A DNA stretch of 52,028 bases from Denitrovibrio sp. (GTDB taxonomy: Bacteria; Chrysiogenota; Deferribacteres; Deferribacterales; Geovibrionaceae). The DNA lies in contig PKTM01000006.1 in assembly GCA_002869145.1 (NCBI GenBank), forward strand, positions 1-52,028, given 5' to 3'. The translations under genes and the position numbers were made by a program. Positions 1 to 7,090 of the stretch are shown piece by piece. The notes under the pieces were generated by a model, which saw only the letters and a program-made list of their open reading frames with translations, did no database searches and was not told the origin of the DNA. How positions within the stretch are numbered: the stretch's first letter is position 1; every line of letters starts with the position of its first letter.

Positions 1-212
1 AGTTTGTCCAGCTGGTCTTTTATCGCATTTTTCAGTCGCGGGGTGTTGTGCCCGAAAAGGTTTACCCACCAGGAAGAAACAGCATCTATAAGCTTATTTC
101 CGTGTTCATCTATAAGGTATATACCTTCGCCTCTGTCAATTTTTACTAGTGGATATTTTTCGTGGTCTTTCATCTGTGTGCACGGATGCCATATGTTGGT
201 TACTGGTTTCAT
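1..212 (-). CDS. bioA: Adenosylmethionine-8-amino-7-oxononanoate aminotransferase, N-terminal part (cut by window edge)
   Basis: Reading leftward from the ATG at 212-210, the frame stays open to the window edge and gives about 70 residues. It opens MKPVTNIWHPCTQMKDH and continues with the RGEGIYLIDEHG and AVSSWWVNLFGH blocks typical of the BioA amino terminus. BioA is a cytosolic PLP enzyme that transfers the amino group of S-adenosylmethionine to 7-keto-8-aminopelargonate, giving DAPA, the step after BioF in biotin synthesis. It diverges from the bioF-hydrolase-bioC cluster across 157 bp. The rest of the gene, including the PLP lysine, lies outside the window. Confidence 0.9.
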   Translation of the reverse strand, partial: MKPVTNIWHPCTQMKDHEKYPLVKIDRGEGIYLIDEHGNKLIDAVSSWWVNLFGHNTPRLKNAIKDQLDK

Positions 213-369
213 AGTTGTTTTATTGCCATTATCGAAAGCCTTTGGCCTTCTTAGATGGCTGTACCTCTCTTTTATTCTTACTATATTATCATTTTACAGA
301 TGCTCACTAATAGTTCAACCCCTCTTGTTGATTATTGAATATTAGATTGTGCTCTGATATTATTGTTGA

Positions 370-1527
370 ATGAAAGAAAAGATAGCGCGCGAACTTGAAA
401 AGATAAAATCTAAAGACCTGTACCGCGAAATGCCAGAAATGTCTGAAGGTGCAGGGAAATATATCACTATTGGCGACAATAGATACCTGAATCTCTCTTC
501 CAATAATTATCTCGGTTTGTCAGAGCTGGAATCTGTGCGGGTAAAGAGCATTGAAGCGGTTGAAAATTTCGGCACAACATCAGGGGCATAGAGAATAGTT
601 ACCGGAAATTATTCCCTTTATGACACTTTGGAGCAGAAAACGGCTGACTTTAAAAACAGAGAGAAAGCACTGGTTTTTAATTCCGGCTATGCGGCGAACT
701 TAGCTGTTTACTCATCGCTTGCCTCCAGAGACACCTTGGTGTTTTCTGATAAACTGAATCACGCCAGTATCATAGACGGTATAAAACTCTCAGGTGCTAA
801 GCAAATCCGATATAAGCATAACGACATGGCAGACCTTGAATCGCTTTTAGAAAAACATAAAGATGCAAAAGAAAAAATAATTGCCACAGATACAATTTTC
901 AGCATGGACGGAGACACATGTCCGCTAAGCAAAATAGTTGCTCTGGCTGAGAAATATAGTGCTATGACCATCTTAGACGAAGCACACGCCACTGGTGTTT
1001 TCGGACGTGGGAGAGGTTTTGCCCACGAAGTAGGTCTTTCAGAAAGGGTAGACGTGCATATGGGAACATTCAGCAAAGCGCTCGGTTCTTTCGGCGGATA
1101 TGTGGCGGCTGACGAGATAATTATAGACTACCTTCGCAACAAAGCGAGGTCATTCATATATTCCACTTCGCTCCCCCCTGCTGTGGTGGGGGCTTCTTTA
1201 GCTTCTTTAGATTATGTTATGAAAAAACCAGAAATTGGCGGCAGGCTGCTTGATGCGGCGGAAGACCTGCGCCGTTATCTTCAGGCTTTAGGGTATGACA
1301 CAGGCGACAGCACCACACAAATAATCCCTGTGATACTGGGCGATAACAAAAGAGCGCTTACAGCAAAGAAGTTTATGATTGAACGCGGTCTTTATCTGGC
1401 TGCCATAAGACCTCCAACAGTGCCAAACAACACAGCAAGGCTGAGATTAACACTGCGTCTGGATGTTTTGGACGAGATGGAAAGAATAAAAGCGGAATTT
1501 AAAGCTATGAGGGAGTCTGGCATATGA
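370..1527 (+). pseudogene. bioF: 8-amino-7-oxononanoate synthase (BioF) interrupted by an in-frame TAG
   Basis: BioF is a cytosolic PLP enzyme that condenses pimeloyl-ACP with alanine to form 7-keto-8-aminopelargonate. Both sides of the break are well conserved: SNNYLGL in the first part, and in the second YAANLAVYSSLA, DEAHATGVFGRGRG and the PLP-lysine block GTFSKALGSFGG. The reading frame does not shift, but codon 74 (589-591) is TAG. It falls in the motif TTSGA-[stop]-RIVTGNY, where the family normally has serine, so a TCG to TAG change would explain it. Without the stop the protein would be 385 residues, the usual length. A TTG at 628 could restart translation but would omit the substrate-binding amino terminus. 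The last codons overlap the next gene (ATGA). It could be a true null mutation, a suppressed amber or a base-call error. Confidence 0.85.
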
Positions 1528-2111
1528 AGGATGTCTTTGTCTCCGGCTGGTACGGTTACACAGAGCTTTTTAGCGGGCTGTCCGAAGATTTTGAATTTGC
1601 AGTCCCGTTTATAACTCATAGCCTGTCAGACATAGATGAGCTGATGGAAGAGGGCGGAAAAAACCTCTTTGCATGGTCTACTGGGGCATTTCTTATGCTT
1701 GATCGCCAGAAAAGACCGAATTTTGAAAATATCGTCCTTATTTCGCCTTTTAAAAAATTTACCAGCTACACACCTGAGCGTGTGCTTGAGATAATGATAA
1801 AAAAGTTTGTAGATTTTCCGGAAAAAGTTGCATCTGATTTTATCAAACGATGCGGTTGTGAAGGGACTCCTGAATATAATCCCCAGCATTTTCATATACT
1901 ACTGCACGGACTTCGTTTTCTTTTGAGAACTGATGTTGAGGAGCTGGAGTGGAGTTTGGAAGGTGTAAAGGTTTTGCACGGCACAGAAGATAAGATTGTT
2001 GATGTACAAGCATCCAGAGATATGGTTTGGGAAACTGATGCGACCCTTTATGAGATAGAAGGTGCGGGGCACTGGATAAAACCTGATATTTTGAGCAAGT
2101 ATAAAATATGA
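1524..2111 (+). CDS. Small alpha/beta hydrolase, probable pimeloyl-ACP methyl ester esterase (BioG/BioH role)
   Basis: This 195-residue protein has a compact alpha/beta hydrolase layout. The nucleophile elbow is W-S-T-G-A with Ser52, the acid is Asp156 in LHGTEDKIV, and the base is His183 in GAGHWIKPD. It lies between bioF and bioC with ATGA overlaps on both sides, so it is translationally coupled to biotin synthesis. Known biotin pathways need an esterase such as BioH or BioG to remove the methyl group that BioC adds to the acyl-ACP. That role is inferred from position and fold; overall similarity to BioG is only suggestive. The length is closer to BioG than to BioH (about 255 residues). Confidence 0.75.
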   Translation: MKDVFVSGWYGYTELFSGLSEDFEFAVPFITHSLSDIDELMEEGGKNLFAWSTGAFLMLDRQKRPNFENIVLISPFKKFTSYTPERVLEIMIKKFVDFPEKVASDFIKRCGCEGTPEYNPQHFHILLHGLRFLLRTDVEELEWSLEGVKVLHGTEDKIVDVQASRDMVWETDATLYEIEGAGHWIKPDILSKYKI

Positions 2112-2848
2112 AAGTACATATAAAGCGTTCATTTGACTCGTCTTCCAGTACTTATGATTCATCCTGTGATATACAGAGATTGGTTGCCAGACATCTGGCT
2201 GAGTTAATAACTGATAAATATGAAAATATACTAGAGATAGGTGCTGGGACAGGCGTTTTCACTGATGAAATTGCATGTAAATTTCCATCGGCGGACGTTA
2301 CCTGTGTGGATATATCCCAGGCTCTTTTAAACGTAGCGAAAGAGAAGCATCCGCACTATAAATATATATGCGCTGACGGTGAGAATCTTTCATTGAAAAA
2401 TGGGGGCTTTGACCTTCTTGCGAGTTCGTCCACATTTCAGTGGTTTGCAAAACCGGAAAAAAGCATACCTGAGCTGATAAACCATTTGAAACCTGGCGGA
2501 AAATTTGCATTTTCAATATTTGCGGAGGGGACTTTCGCTGAGATGTCTATCCTGAATAAGATGACAGGCTTCGGCTCGGTGTATAACCTGCGTCCTGATA
2601 AGGCATATATGGAAATTCTCAAGGGCTACGATGTAAAGTTTGAGACCAGAGAATATGTTTTATGGTTTGACACAGTGAAGCAGTTTTTGAAAAAGCAGAA
2701 GGGTACAGGGGCAACCTTTACAGGCGCCAGCAAATTTACTTCTAAAACATCTTATCAGAAATTTATCGAACTGTATCCTGAGCTTTTTGGAGAAAATGGC
2801 AAAATACCTGTAACTTATAAGATATTTTATTGCAGTGGAACGGTCTGA
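2108..2848 (+). CDS. bioC: Malonyl-ACP O-methyltransferase
   Basis: A 246-residue class I SAM methyltransferase. The SAM-binding motif I is ILEIGAGTGVFT, followed by VTCVDIS (acidic residue for the ribose) and the BioC-typical FQWF and HLKPGGKFAFS blocks. The amino terminus has the F-x(6)-YD-x(4)-IQ pattern found in BioC proteins. BioC methylates the free carboxylate of malonyl-ACP so that fatty acid synthesis can build pimeloyl-ACP methyl ester. It overlaps the preceding hydrolase by four bases, in line with a bioF-esterase-bioC operon. Confidence 0.88.
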   Translation: MKVHIKRSFDSSSSTYDSSCDIQRLVARHLAELITDKYENILEIGAGTGVFTDEIACKFPSADVTCVDISQALLNVAKEKHPHYKYICADGENLSLKNGGFDLLASSSTFQWFAKPEKSIPELINHLKPGGKFAFSIFAEGTFAEMSILNKMTGFGSVYNLRPDKAYMEILKGYDVKFETREYVLWFDTVKQFLKKQKGTGATFTGASKFTSKTSYQKFIELYPELFGENGKIPVTYKIFYCSGTV

Positions 2849-2897
2849 TTTTGTTATTTCTGAATTATATGCATTATCGTTAGCCTTACGTTAGCAC

Positions 2898-3827
2898 CTA
2901 AAAAATAATGAGATGGATGATTCCCCGTACAGTGATGCCGACAATGGCACCCATTATGGCTGGTTTGGCTATGGATGCGGTCTTTTTCCCTACAGTCATA
3001 AGCACAGCTATGCCAACCAGATCGAATGGGTTTACTATGAACCCTGCTATTCTGTTGAACTCATCAACAGACATAATCCCCTCTTTTAACATGTCGAATG
3101 TGACACCCATCATGGCTGTTCCGCCGGCTAGGAATTTAGTGGCGATAGGCAGAACGCTCAGTCCGGAAACTCCAAAAATCCCAAGTACAGGCGAGAGGAG
3201 TGTCTCCAGAAAGGTTATAGCGTTTATATGTTTCAGCAGGTTAACCAGACAGATGGCGAGTATCAGAAGGGGTATTGATTTTAAAACAATCTGGACAGCC
3301 TCGTTTCCACCTTTTATCACTATATTTAAGGCGTTATCTGAGTGGTCTGTTGTCACTTGAAAAGTGTCTGCGGAAGAATTGTCACCCAGCTTCCTTGCGA
3401 AGAAATAGTAGGTTAGAGATGCTGAAACCAGCCCGCCTATTATGGATGTTATGAAAATTACCGGAAGATTAAGCCCTACTGCCGCCATAGGGAAGGTCAC
3501 ATTTGCCTGAGACATAGTGAGCACCATAGCAAAAACAGTGGCTATCTTTCGCTTATCAGTGCCGTCTGTCTCCATAATGGCAAGTGAAGCCATAGGCCCT
3601 GCGAAACTGACAAGAAGTATCTGAAGCGCAGCGAATATGCCTATCCCCGGTATCCCGAAAACCCTTACAAATGGAGAGACTAGTTTCGCAACAAAAGCCA
3701 ATATACCCTTCGCCTCGGCAAGTTTCATAAAGCCCATCATTACCACCATAACAGGGAGTAATATGTAAAGAGCTATGTCTATACCTGATTTTCCAGAGAC
3801 TAGGATAATGTTAATGATTGCTTCCAT
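2898..3827 (-). CDS. Nucleoside recognition (Gate) domain membrane protein
   Basis: A 309-residue hydrophobic protein with roughly eight membrane segments and two internally similar halves, each carrying a Gate/nucleoside-recognition type stretch (SFAGPMASLAIMETDGTDKRK in the first, TKFLAGGTAMMGV and IVNPFDLVGIA in the second). The family includes spore maturation proteins SpmA/SpmB and parts of concentrative nucleoside transporters. The substrate is unknown. It is probably an inner membrane transporter or channel. It lies downstream of the ThiF-like gene on the same strand (36 bp gap), so co-transcription is possible. It stops with TAG. Confidence 0.75.
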   Translation of the reverse strand: MEAIINIILVSGKSGIDIALYILLPVMVVMMGFMKLAEAKGILAFVAKLVSPFVRVFGIPGIGIFAALQILLVSFAGPMASLAIMETDGTDKRKIATVFAMVLTMSQANVTFPMAAVGLNLPVIFITSIIGGLVSASLTYYFFARKLGDNSSADTFQVTTDHSDNALNIVIKGGNEAVQIVLKSIPLLILAICLVNLLKHINAITFLETLLSPVLGIFGVSGLSVLPIATKFLAGGTAMMGVTFDMLKEGIMSVDEFNRIAGFIVNPFDLVGIAVLMTVGKKTASIAKPAIMGAIVGITVRGIIHLIIF

Positions 3828-3863
3828 CTGCTTATTATTACATGAAAATTATTGAGTAAACAA

Positions 3864-4598
3864 CTATTTTGAGCCGCAGACAGAGCAGTTCTGATCTTTT
3901 CTAAGTTCCGGTGTTATGGTGCGCATGTTCATAAAATCTATGTGCATCATTTTACCTTTCAGCGGTTTTCCGTGACCAGTGATTATTTTCACAGCCTCAA
4001 CAGCAGCCATGCATCCTATAGTTCCAGAGACAGCCCCCAGCACGCCGAAGCCTAGCTCTTCCCAGTCTGAGACGTCACTTTTAATGAAGCAGTTCAAGCA
4101 TGCTGTCTCGTGTGGAAATATGTTGAAATAGTAACCACGCATGTCGTCCATAGCAGCTTCTATCATAGGTATGCCCAGATTTACACATGCTTTGTTCATA
4201 GCCATCCGTTCAGGGAAATTTGGTCTGGCAGACACTGCAACGTTACAACCTTTTATCAGGCTTTTTGCATTGTCATCGTTTAGTCTGACATTGTGCATTT
4301 CCAGTTTAAGGTCTGGGTTTATCTTCATAAAGTTTTCGGCGGCGACATCTATACGTGGATCGCCCAAACGGTTTATGTCCATTAATAGCTGACGGTTCAT
4401 GTTTGATTCGGTGAGGTTGCCTGCGTGGGATATCACAAGCTTGCCTATTCCTGCAGATGCCAGATAAGCAGCAGTTGCACCGCCCAGACCGCCTATACCG
4501 CCTATGAAAGCTGCAGAATGTTTCAGGTTTTCCTGTTTCTCAGTGCCGAAATTTTCGAGCATAATCTGGCGTTTGTACCGTTCGTTATAATTGTGCAT
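3864..4598 (-). CDS. ThiF/MoeB/HesA-family E1-like protein lacking canonical catalytic aspartates
   Basis: A 244-residue Rossmann-type protein. It keeps the nucleotide loop FIGGIGGLGG (32-40), the SNMNRQ motif (65-70), a GTIGCMAAVEAVK helix, and a zinc tetrad from C167/C170 and C238/C241. The family adenylates the carboxy-terminal glycine of ThiS, MoaD or TtuB carriers. Compared with E. coli MoeB, the DFD motif before SNxxRQ reads HAG here, and the essential LDCTDN block reads VSARPN, so the magnesium and catalytic aspartates appear to be missing. It may bind a carrier or nucleotide without normal adenylation, or use a variant mechanism. A TtuB-like carrier lies 39 kb away at 43430. Stop is TAG. 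Confidence 0.8.
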   Translation of the reverse strand: MHNYNERYKRQIMLENFGTEKQENLKHSAAFIGGIGGLGGATAAYLASAGIGKLVISHAGNLTESNMNRQLLMDINRLGDPRIDVAAENFMKINPDLKLEMHNVRLNDDNAKSLIKGCNVAVSARPNFPERMAMNKACVNLGIPMIEAAMDDMRGYYFNIFPHETACLNCFIKSDVSDWEELGFGVLGAVSGTIGCMAAVEAVKIITGHGKPLKGKMMHIDFMNMRTITPELRKDQNCSVCGSK

Positions 4599-4654
4599 AT
4601 ATGTATTTTACTGGCAGCTGTATGAAATGTGTAGTGAAATTTGTGATAAAAAAA

Positions 4655-4681
4655 AGGGACACATAGCTAGTACATGTCCCT
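4655..4681 (-). terminator. Rho-independent terminator after actP
   Basis: A 7-bp stem, AGGGACA (4655-4661) with TGTCCCT (4675-4681), is followed in the minus direction by a run of T residues. It sits between the actP stop and the ThiF-like start and probably ends the acetate permease transcript. A second perfect hairpin, AAGAAGC-ttt-GCTTCTT at 4716-4732, lies between it and the actP stop. Confidence 0.75.
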
Positions 4682-4759
4682 GTTTTTATGAAATGTTATT
4701 TTATCTCCTGCACACAAGAAGCTTTGCTTCTTTAGTGCTGGTTTAGCTGAGTGTCAGGC

Positions 4760-6316
4760 CTAATGGTCGGAAGCGCCTTCAGAGCCAACACCGAGATAAG
4801 TTCTTATTTTCTGCTGCTCAAATTTCTCCTGAGCTTCAACATCAGGAACCATAATGGAACCTATGAATGAACCTATGAAAGCGAGCGGAAGAGAAATAAT
4901 CGTTGGAAATTTATATGGGAATATAGCCGCTTCGTTGCCGAGCAGAGTTACACACACTGTAGGGCTTAAGATGATGAGTATCAGTGCGGATAAACCACCG
5001 AAAAGAATACCCATAACAGCGCCTGTTGTGCTGAATTTTTTCCAAACTATTGAGAGTAAAAGTGCAGGGAAGTTTGAGCTTGCTGCTATAGAGAAAGCAA
5101 GAGCAACAAGGAAAGCAACGTTCTGCCCTTTGAAGAGAATACCAAGACCAACAGCAGCAACACCATAGATCATAGTAGCAACTCTTGCAGCCTTAAGCTT
5201 CTCAGTCTCGTCAGCCTTCCCTTTGCGGAAAGTACTGATGTAAAGGTCGTTAGCAAGTGCTGACGCCGCAGCAAGTGCAAGACCGGCAACAACCGCAAGG
5301 ATTGTAGCGAATGCAACCGCAGAGATGAATCCGAGGAACGGCGTTCCGCCCAAAAACTGAGCAAGCATAGGAGCAGCCATGTTACCACCGGAGCCAACCG
5401 CTGTGATAGCGTTTTTGCTAAGAAGAACAACAGCAGCAAAACCAACTATAGGGATTATCAGATAAAAGTATCCGATGAAAGTTGTAGCGTAAACAACGGA
5501 TTTTCTAGCCTCTTTCGCATCTGGCACTGTAAAAAAGCGCATAAGGATGTGTGGAAGACCAAGAAGACCAAACATAAGGGCAAGACCAAGTGAGAATGCC
5601 TCGATAGGTCCTTTGATAAGCCCGCCTGTGTTAAGCATTGCTTCACCGTATGTATTTTGAACTTCTCCGTAAAGTGTAATAGGATTGAAGCCGAACTGAG
5701 CAAGAGCAAGGACCGCAAGTATTGTCACACCGAAAAGCAGCAGACAAGCCTTTATGATCTGTACCCATGTAGTAGCAAGCATACCGCCGAAAACAACGTA
5801 CATAAGCATTACTGTACCAACAATGATTTCTGCCATAACATAAGGAATACCGAACATGAGCTCGATAAGTTTACCTGAACCAACCATCTGGGCAACTGTG
5901 TAGGAAACAACAACAAGAAGACCTGTGATAGCGGAAGCTGTTCTGATGGGGCCTTCCTTCAAACGGGAAGCAACCACGTCTGCGAAGCTGTATTTACCAA
6001 GGTTACGAAGAGGCTCAGCAATAAGAAACATAAGTGCTGGCCATCCCACAATCCAACCCACTGCGTATATCATACCATCATAACCCTGAAGGGCAACCAT
6101 ACCGGAAATTCCGAGGAATGATGCTGCGGACATATAATCGCCTGCAAGTGCAAGGCCGTTCTGGAAGCCGGATATACCGCCTCCGCCAGTGTAGTAGCTT
6201 CCTGCAGACTGCTGCTGCTTTCTGGAAACAAACCAAGTTACTGCAAATGTGAGCAGTACTACTAGTATAAAGCAGCCTATAGCTACTGCATTAGGTTCAC
6301 CAAATTTATACTCCAT
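4760..6316 (-). CDS. actP: Acetate permease, sodium:solute symporter family
   Basis: A 518-residue protein with about 13 membrane segments and the SSS-family pattern GDYMSAASFLGISG near residue 60, close to E. coli ActP (549 aa). ActP imports acetate and glycolate with a cation. The first ATG (6322) directly abuts the AAGGAGGG ribosome site. The second ATG (6316) has normal spacing of about 7 bases and is taken as the start. It follows the DUF485 gene, and the pair is the usual yjcH-actP arrangement. Its divergent neighbour is a cNMP/CBS/DUF294 protein often found beside acetate permeases. It suggests acetate as a main carbon source. Stop is TAG. Confidence 0.92.
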   Translation of the reverse strand: MEYKFGEPNAVAIGCFILVVLLTFAVTWFVSRKQQQSAGSYYTGGGGISGFQNGLALAGDYMSAASFLGISGMVALQGYDGMIYAVGWIVGWPALMFLIAEPLRNLGKYSFADVVASRLKEGPIRTASAITGLLVVVSYTVAQMVGSGKLIELMFGIPYVMAEIIVGTVMLMYVVFGGMLATTWVQIIKACLLLFGVTILAVLALAQFGFNPITLYGEVQNTYGEAMLNTGGLIKGPIEAFSLGLALMFGLLGLPHILMRFFTVPDAKEARKSVVYATTFIGYFYLIIPIVGFAAVVLLSKNAITAVGSGGNMAAPMLAQFLGGTPFLGFISAVAFATILAVVAGLALAAASALANDLYISTFRKGKADETEKLKAARVATMIYGVAAVGLGILFKGQNVAFLVALAFSIAASSNFPALLLSIVWKKFSTTGAVMGILFGGLSALILIILSPTVCVTLLGNEAAIFPYKFPTIISLPLAFIGSFIGSIMVPDVEAQEKFEQQKIRTYLGVGSEGASDH

Positions 6317-6328
6317 TGTCATCCCTCC

Positions 6329-6613
6329 TTAAAGCATCTTTTTGAGTTCTTCAACTTCTTTGTCATAGACCTTGTTAGCCCATATGACATAGATGATTGT
6401 AAGAAACCAAGCTGCTAAAATGACCGCTATGCTCATGATGATACCCACTGTTGCATATGTCCCGACCTTCTGTGCAACGAACTCTTTATTGAGTGCGATA
6501 GTGAAGACGAAGCCGTAATAAATGAAAAACAAAACCATAAGCATGATGAAACTGAATGTCCAACGCTTTCTGATGAGGTTTTTAAACCTGTCTGAGTTCA
6601 ATAACTCCTGCAT
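6329..6613 (-). CDS. DUF485 inner membrane protein (YjcH-like)
   Basis: A 94-residue protein with two predicted membrane helices (about 20-42 and 55-80) and the DUF485 pattern of basic residues before helix one (LIRKRWTFSFIM) and an acidic tail ending EVEELKKML. DUF485 proteins are almost always encoded next to ActP-type permeases and are thought to assist them, though the mechanism is not established. The start has a good AAGGAGG site five bases upstream. The actP start lies about a dozen bases downstream, so the two form one operon. Confidence 0.9.
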   Translation of the reverse strand: MQELLNSDRFKNLIRKRWTFSFIMLMVLFFIYYGFVFTIALNKEFVAQKVGTYATVGIIMSIAVILAAWFLTIIYVIWANKVYDKEVEELKKML

Positions 6614-6651
6614 TCATTCCTCCTTTGAAATGTTTAACTATAAAGAAAATT

Positions 6652-6700
6652 AAATAGTCAACAATATATAAACTTGTAATGTTAAATTCGTTGACTATTT
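6652..6700. repeat. 11-bp perfect inverted repeat in the DUF485-actP leader
   Basis: AAATAGTCAAC (6652-6662) is perfectly repeated in inverse as GTTGACTATTT (6690-6700), with a 27-bp spacer. The copies lie about 40 and 80 bp upstream of the DUF485 start, inside the predicted leader. They may be a regulator binding pair or a leader stem-loop. Confidence 0.6.
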
Positions 6701-6987
6701 TTTTAAAACATCTTTATCTTTTAACGCATCATTAATCGCACTATATAAATTAAGTGTCAAGGTCTTTTTTCTATTTATTTTTACTATTATTAATTTATGA
6801 GCTTTTTACTTAAAAGAACATATTTAGTATAAATAAACTTATGTTCAGTTAACTATTAGATAACACCATAGTGAAATAATTTTACGAAGTATTCAAAATA
6901 GAGTAATAAATGATTGTTATTGAAGTATAAATTTACAAAAATTTTGCTTGCAGTGAGTTTAATTGAAAAGTTAGCATTTCATCATTA

Positions 6988-7016
6988 TTGACATTGTTTA
7001 ACTGTATATGCAAAAT
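6988..7016 (+). promoter_or_regulatory. Possible sigma70 promoter for the DUF294 gene
   Basis: A perfect TTGACA (6988-6993) is followed after 17 bp by CAAAAT (7011-7016), a four-of-six -10 match. It lies about 75 bp before the start codon at 7091 and is the best candidate in the region. Confidence 0.45.
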
Positions 7017-7090
7017 AGTGGTAGTATATATAACGGTTTTATATAATAAATTTATCGTGCAATTTTATTGATTAAAGGTTAAAAAATAGT

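Larger units (their letters stand above)
6614..7090. promoter_or_regulatory. AT-rich 477-bp divergent control region between acetate uptake and DUF294 gene
   Basis: No coding potential is seen. A possible leftward promoter for DUF485-actP uses TTGACA on the minus strand (6760-6755) with ATTAAT (6736-6731) at 18 bp spacing. The rightward promoter is listed separately. Between the leftward promoter and the DUF485 start lies an 11-bp inverted repeat (6652-6700), also listed separately. The remaining sequence is low-complexity A/T. Confidence 0.5.

Noticed and set aside
213-369. BirA operator between bioA and bioF
   Set aside because: Only a 5-bp inverted match (TCAAC-N7-GTTGA near 315-331) was found, much shorter than known biotin operators.
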